Assembly (NCBI GenBank): GCA_029821455.1
Contig: JALGTI010000121.1
Location: forward strand, 1-8,249
DNA length: 8,249 nt
Reading direction: 5' to 3'
Origin: Candidatus Zipacnadia bacterium
GTDB lineage: Bacteria; Armatimonadota; Zipacnadia; Zipacnadales; Zipacnadaceae
Shown here: positions 5,810 through 8,249 of the stretch, in pieces
Numbering within the stretch: the first letter of the stretch is position 1
Layout: every line of letters begins with the position of its first letter
Notes under the pieces: generated by a model
Database searches by the model: none
What the model was told of the DNA's origin: nothing
Seen by the model: only the letters and a program-made list of their open reading frames with translations
Made by a program: the position numbers and the translations under genes

Positions 5810-6685
5810 TTGCCGGCCGCCGTATCCCTGAGCTCAATCGCCATGCTATTACCCAACCCCCAAACGCATAAGAGCTTGCGTCCGCTACTTGTAGTGGCCG
5901 TTGTGGCCGCGGCCTTGACTCTGTGGCAACACCTGGCCAGCATCCGTGGCAATGTCAGCCTCCCCCAGAAGGTCTCGCGGGTGCTGCTGCGTCCCCTTGA
6001 GAGTTCGTTTGCAGCCCTCCACGGTAGCCTGAGCGAGAGCGCAGCTAGCCTCAAAGGCAGCCGCTCGCTGACGGAAAAGATTCGTCAGCTTGAGGAAAAG
6101 GTTGACGAATTGGAGGTCAAAAACCTCCAACTCAATGAGTACTTTATGCGTAACAAACGCATTATGAATAAGCTGGGCTTCGAACTCGGCGAGCCGTTCG
6201 CAGAAGTGCCGGTGCGTGTCATTGGCAGCTCCGGAGGCGGTCGCAGGGCATGGGTGCGCGTGGAGGCCCCACCCTCAAGGGAGCTGCAGCCGGGCGACAT
6301 TGTGTGTGAGAAGCGAGGGCTGGTCGGCAGAATCCTCGAAGTCGAGGCCAAGAACGTCGCCAAGGTGGTTTTGCTTACCGACCGCCAGCATGCCGTGGCC
6401 GCAAAGGTCCAGCGCAGTTGGGATCAGGGCATAGTCTATCCTGCCCCGGCCCGCATCGCCATGGCCGGGGAACTGGTGATGAAAAAGCTTCCGCGTAATG
6501 CCGATGTTCAGACCGGAGATGTGGTCATCACCTCCGGGATGGGCGCCATCTACCCGCCGGGCCTGCCCATCGGTACCGTCCGTCGTGTCGAAGCCGGCCC
6601 CGGAGTCGCCGGTGTCGTAGCTATCATCAAGCCGTTCGTTGACTTCGAGCGGCTAGATTATCTCTACGTCAAACGCCAGCACTAG
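5810..6685 (+). CDS. mreC: Rod shape-determining protein MreC
   Basis: MreC is a single-pass membrane protein whose periplasmic part forms a scaffold linking MreB/MreD to the penicillin-binding protein of the elongasome. The 291 residues show the expected order: a short cytoplasmic start, one membrane segment (about 24-40, LRPLLVVAVVAAALTLW), a coiled coil (about 82-120, rich in charged heptads such as LTEKIRQLEEKVDELE), and a beta-rich domain from about 130. The latter holds VPVRVIGSS, PGDIVCEKRGLVGRI (161-175), LLTDRQHAVAAKV (188-200) and the family's signature GDVVITSGMGAIYPPGLPIG (236-255). The start is TTG 5810 by its GAAGG site; ATG 5843 would give 280 residues and still keep the membrane segment. 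It lies 18 bases after mreB and 12 before mreD, so the genes are very likely co-transcribed. Confidence 0.96.
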   Translation: MPAAVSLSSIAMLLPNPQTHKSLRPLLVVAVVAAALTLWQHLASIRGNVSLPQKVSRVLLRPLESSFAALHGSLSESAASLKGSRSLTEKIRQLEEKVDELEVKNLQLNEYFMRNKRIMNKLGFELGEPFAEVPVRVIGSSGGGRRAWVRVEAPPSRELQPGDIVCEKRGLVGRILEVEAKNVAKVVLLTDRQHAVAAKVQRSWDQGIVYPAPARIAMAGELVMKKLPRNADVQTGDVVITSGMGAIYPPGLPIGTVRRVEAGPGVAGVVAIIKPFVDFERLDYLYVKRQH

Positions 6686-6697
6686 TACGGTAGCGAT

Positions 6698-7207
6698 ATG
6701 CGTCAATACATCCTGGCAATCGTGGTCGGCTTGTTCCTCGTTGCTTGGCAGTCGGCGTGGCCCAGTTGGGCTACATTGGGTGGCTGCAGGCCCGACCTGG
6801 CCATCGCCCTCGTAGTATGCGTCGGCATGCTCCGTGGACCCACTGCCGGCGCATGGCTGGGCCTTATTGTCGCCTTGCTTGTCAGCAGTCTGCAAGCTCC
6901 CCCCGTGGGGGGGGCTGGCGGCGCCCCGCTGGGTGGGCTTATGGTCAGCCACATCGCTGTGGGCACGGGAGCGTGGCTGCTGCGTGCTAACCTCCTGGCC
7001 GACCGCCCCAGCGTCGCAATGCTCATCACACTAGTCGCCGTGCCGGCGGCCAATTTCATTGAGTTGCTGTTCGTACCGCCGCCGGAAGTGAGAGTGTGGC
7101 TGCTTTCAACCCTCATCGCGGCCCCATACACGGCTCTGCTGGCCGCCCCCATATACTTGCTCCTCCAGCCACTGCTCAGAGAGCCGAGCCAGCCCCTGAC
7201 AGCATGA
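6698..7207 (+). CDS. mreD: Rod shape-determining protein MreD
   Basis: MreD is a small polytopic inner-membrane protein that completes the MreBCD complex. This 169-residue protein is strongly hydrophobic, with membrane stretches at about 3-21, 33-64 (one long or two short), 80-96, 105-126 and 133-158. The PDL (32-34) after the first helix, followed by a glycine-patterned GPTAGAWLGLIVALL segment, is typical; the acidic residue often found at the end of that segment is missing (VSSLQ). Recognition rests on this pattern, length and position right after mreC, since MreD sequences are poorly conserved. A loop at 68-80 (PPVGGAGGAPLGG) is encoded by a C6-GT-G8 tract. The ribosome-binding site is weak (TACGG). 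The usual downstream genes for PBP2 and RodA do not follow; the next gene converges. Confidence 0.88.
   Translation: MRQYILAIVVGLFLVAWQSAWPSWATLGGCRPDLAIALVVCVGMLRGPTAGAWLGLIVALLVSSLQAPPVGGAGGAPLGGLMVSHIAVGTGAWLLRANLLADRPSVAMLITLVAVPAANFIELLFVPPPEVRVWLLSTLIAAPYTALLAAPIYLLLQPLLREPSQPLTA
6899..6914 (+). repeat. C6-GT-G8 inverted tract inside mreD
   Basis: Six C (6899-6904), GT, and eight G (6907-6914) form a self-complementary GC-only stretch within codons 68-73 of mreD. G8 homopolymers are prone to replication slippage and to sequencing error; a one-base change would truncate or shift MreD after residue 72. The frame as given is open. Confidence 0.7.
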
Positions 7208-7257
7208 ACGCCCGCCCCCTATCTCCCTCTCAACAGGGCGAACGGCGTGAGCGGAAA

Positions 7258-8244
7258 TCACCTGACCAGGATTACAATGTCACTTAGTTGGCCCTGATAC
7301 TCGATCTGGCCTTTCAGCGTCGCCTCGATATCAAAGCCGGCAGCACGCAGAGCGGTGATTTGCTCATCGGCCCCGGCATCAGCGTAGGCTTGCACCTTCC
7401 CGATGCCATCCAGATCAAAGCTTTCCAACAACTGTCCGAGGCTGTCATAGAAGTTAGGGTGGGCAAAGAGGTCGAGCACGAAGGGCTGACTCTGCCGGCC
7501 TCCGAACCGACTATCCGACCACAGGTAGGCCTGCCCAACAACCGCGCTGTCTGGTTTGGCCAGGAGCTTATGTTGCGCCACTTGCCCCGACTGGATTGCC
7601 TTATGCCAGGTCCAGTATCCTAACTCATAGCCACCAAAGCCAATTTGCCCCATAAACACACCCCGATACACCCAGCCATCCTCGATGCAATATAGCTGCT
7701 CCAATGGCGCCCAATCATCCCACGTAGTCTCCCGAATCTCCGTCGGGCCGGGGGCAAACCACCTGGCGTCAAAGTCTTCCTCGACACGCCAGATCATCTT
7801 CCCCGTGTCCTGGATCGCACGGAAGCCGAACGAATAGTATATCCAGTAAGGTGGCGAATCATAACCCGTGCCCAATGATATTGCCCGCCCGCCGCCTTGT
7901 TGGAAATCCTCGGTGGCTGTGCGCATCAGCGCCGTGCAGATGCCCTTGCGCCGGTGCCGCTCAGGGGTGAAGACGTGGCCCAGGGTGCCGACCTGGCCAC
8001 CAACGCAGACAGTCGTCATTATGTTGCCAACAAGCTCATCCCCAATCAGGCCGACAAAGAACCGCAGCTCGGCCGGCGCAATTCCCTTAGCCAAGGCAAA
8101 CCGCAGCGGTTCCATCCACGATTCCCCCTTGTGCTGCAGAAAGCCCTCCAGGCGCTCCAGCCAGCCCGGCTCGGGCGTTGTGATACGAATAATCTGCATC
8201 TGTTCGCCCGATTTGAGTTCAACCGTATCCAGCTCTCGGAGCAT
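7258..8244 (-). CDS. GNAT-family N-acetyltransferase, probably with a second degenerate GNAT domain
   Basis: This 328-residue soluble protein has an N-terminal GNAT fold (about 17-150), which normally transfers an acetyl group from acetyl-CoA to an amine. Evidence is the sheet VGLIGDELVGNIMTTV (64-79) leading to LGHVFTPERHRRKGICTALM (88-107), where R98-R-K-G-I-C fits the acetyl-CoA motif R/Q-x-x-G-x-G/A except that the last position is C103. GTGYDSPPYWIYYSFGF (125-141) matches the motif-B helix, with the Y..FGF ending. The second half (about 168-315) begins EIRETTWDDWAPLEQLY and ends ITALRAAGFDIE, like a second GNAT domain, but has no R-x-x-G-x-G. Two-domain GNATs with one dead lobe are known. 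ATG 8244 is taken as start because the preceding LRELDTVELKSGE segment looks family-like; only five bases lie upstream in the window, so the start could be further out. Substrate is unknown. Confidence 0.85.
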   Translation of the reverse strand: MLRELDTVELKSGEQMQIIRITTPEPGWLERLEGFLQHKGESWMEPLRFALAKGIAPAELRFFVGLIGDELVGNIMTTVCVGGQVGTLGHVFTPERHRRKGICTALMRTATEDFQQGGGRAISLGTGYDSPPYWIYYSFGFRAIQDTGKMIWRVEEDFDARWFAPGPTEIRETTWDDWAPLEQLYCIEDGWVYRGVFMGQIGFGGYELGYWTWHKAIQSGQVAQHKLLAKPDSAVVGQAYLWSDSRFGGRQSQPFVLDLFAHPNFYDSLGQLLESFDLDGIGKVQAYADAGADEQITALRAAGFDIEATLKGQIEYQGQLSDIVILVR

Positions 8245-8249
8245 TATCC

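Noticed and set aside
7208..7257. Terminator between the convergent mreD and GNAT genes
   Set aside because: Only short stems are possible (CCCT/AGGG of four, CGCCC/GGGCG with an 18-base loop) and no T-run follows on either strand.
1..8249. CRISPR array, tRNA, rRNA, insertion sequence or prophage genes
   Set aside because: No repeated spacer pattern, cloverleaf, transposase, integrase or terminal inverted repeat was seen on either strand.

Overview
The window is ordinary bacterial chromosomal DNA, densely coded and GC-rich overall (60-base lines counted by hand give about 63-72% GC in the flanking genes). It holds nine genes. A rod-shape locus (maf-mreB-mreC-mreD) shows that the organism is a walled, probably rod-shaped bacterium. 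I cannot place the phylum. The mix of a uroporphyrinogen-decarboxylase-like protein, an M20 peptidase and a two-lobed GNAT protein would fit Armatimonadota, Chloroflexota or a similar lineage, but that is a guess.

Layout. Minus strand, 3856 down to 1: a URO-D/MtaA-like protein (3856-2828); a cassette of two DUF488 proteins (2643-2047 and 2107-1673) and a protein resembling the 'dual OB domain' family (1662-922); then an M20 metallopeptidase (854 to beyond the left edge). Plus strand, 4069-7207: maf, mreB, mreC, mreD, closely spaced and probably one transcript. Minus strand, 8244-7258: a GNAT-family acetyltransferase converging on mreD. The only intergenic stretches above 100 bases are the divergent region 3857-4068 and the AT-rich gap 2644-2827. 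The latter carries a good sigma-70-type promoter for the DUF488 cassette.

How the genes work together. Maf is a house-cleaning nucleotide pyrophosphatase often found beside mre genes. MreB (actin-like filament), MreC (periplasmic scaffold) and MreD (membrane partner) position the elongation machinery of the cell wall. The usual next genes (PBP2 and RodA) are absent here. The three-gene DUF488/DUF488/dual-OB cassette is the least understood part. It has lower GC than its flanks, its own promoter, GTG starts with strong ribosome-binding sites on the two downstream genes, and a 60-base gene overlap. Inside that overlap lies an in-frame A_AAA_AAG heptamer, the dnaX-type slippery site. A -1 shift there would enter exactly the frame of the second DUF488 gene and could yield a fused 323-residue protein. 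Whether this shift happens cannot be told from one sequence.
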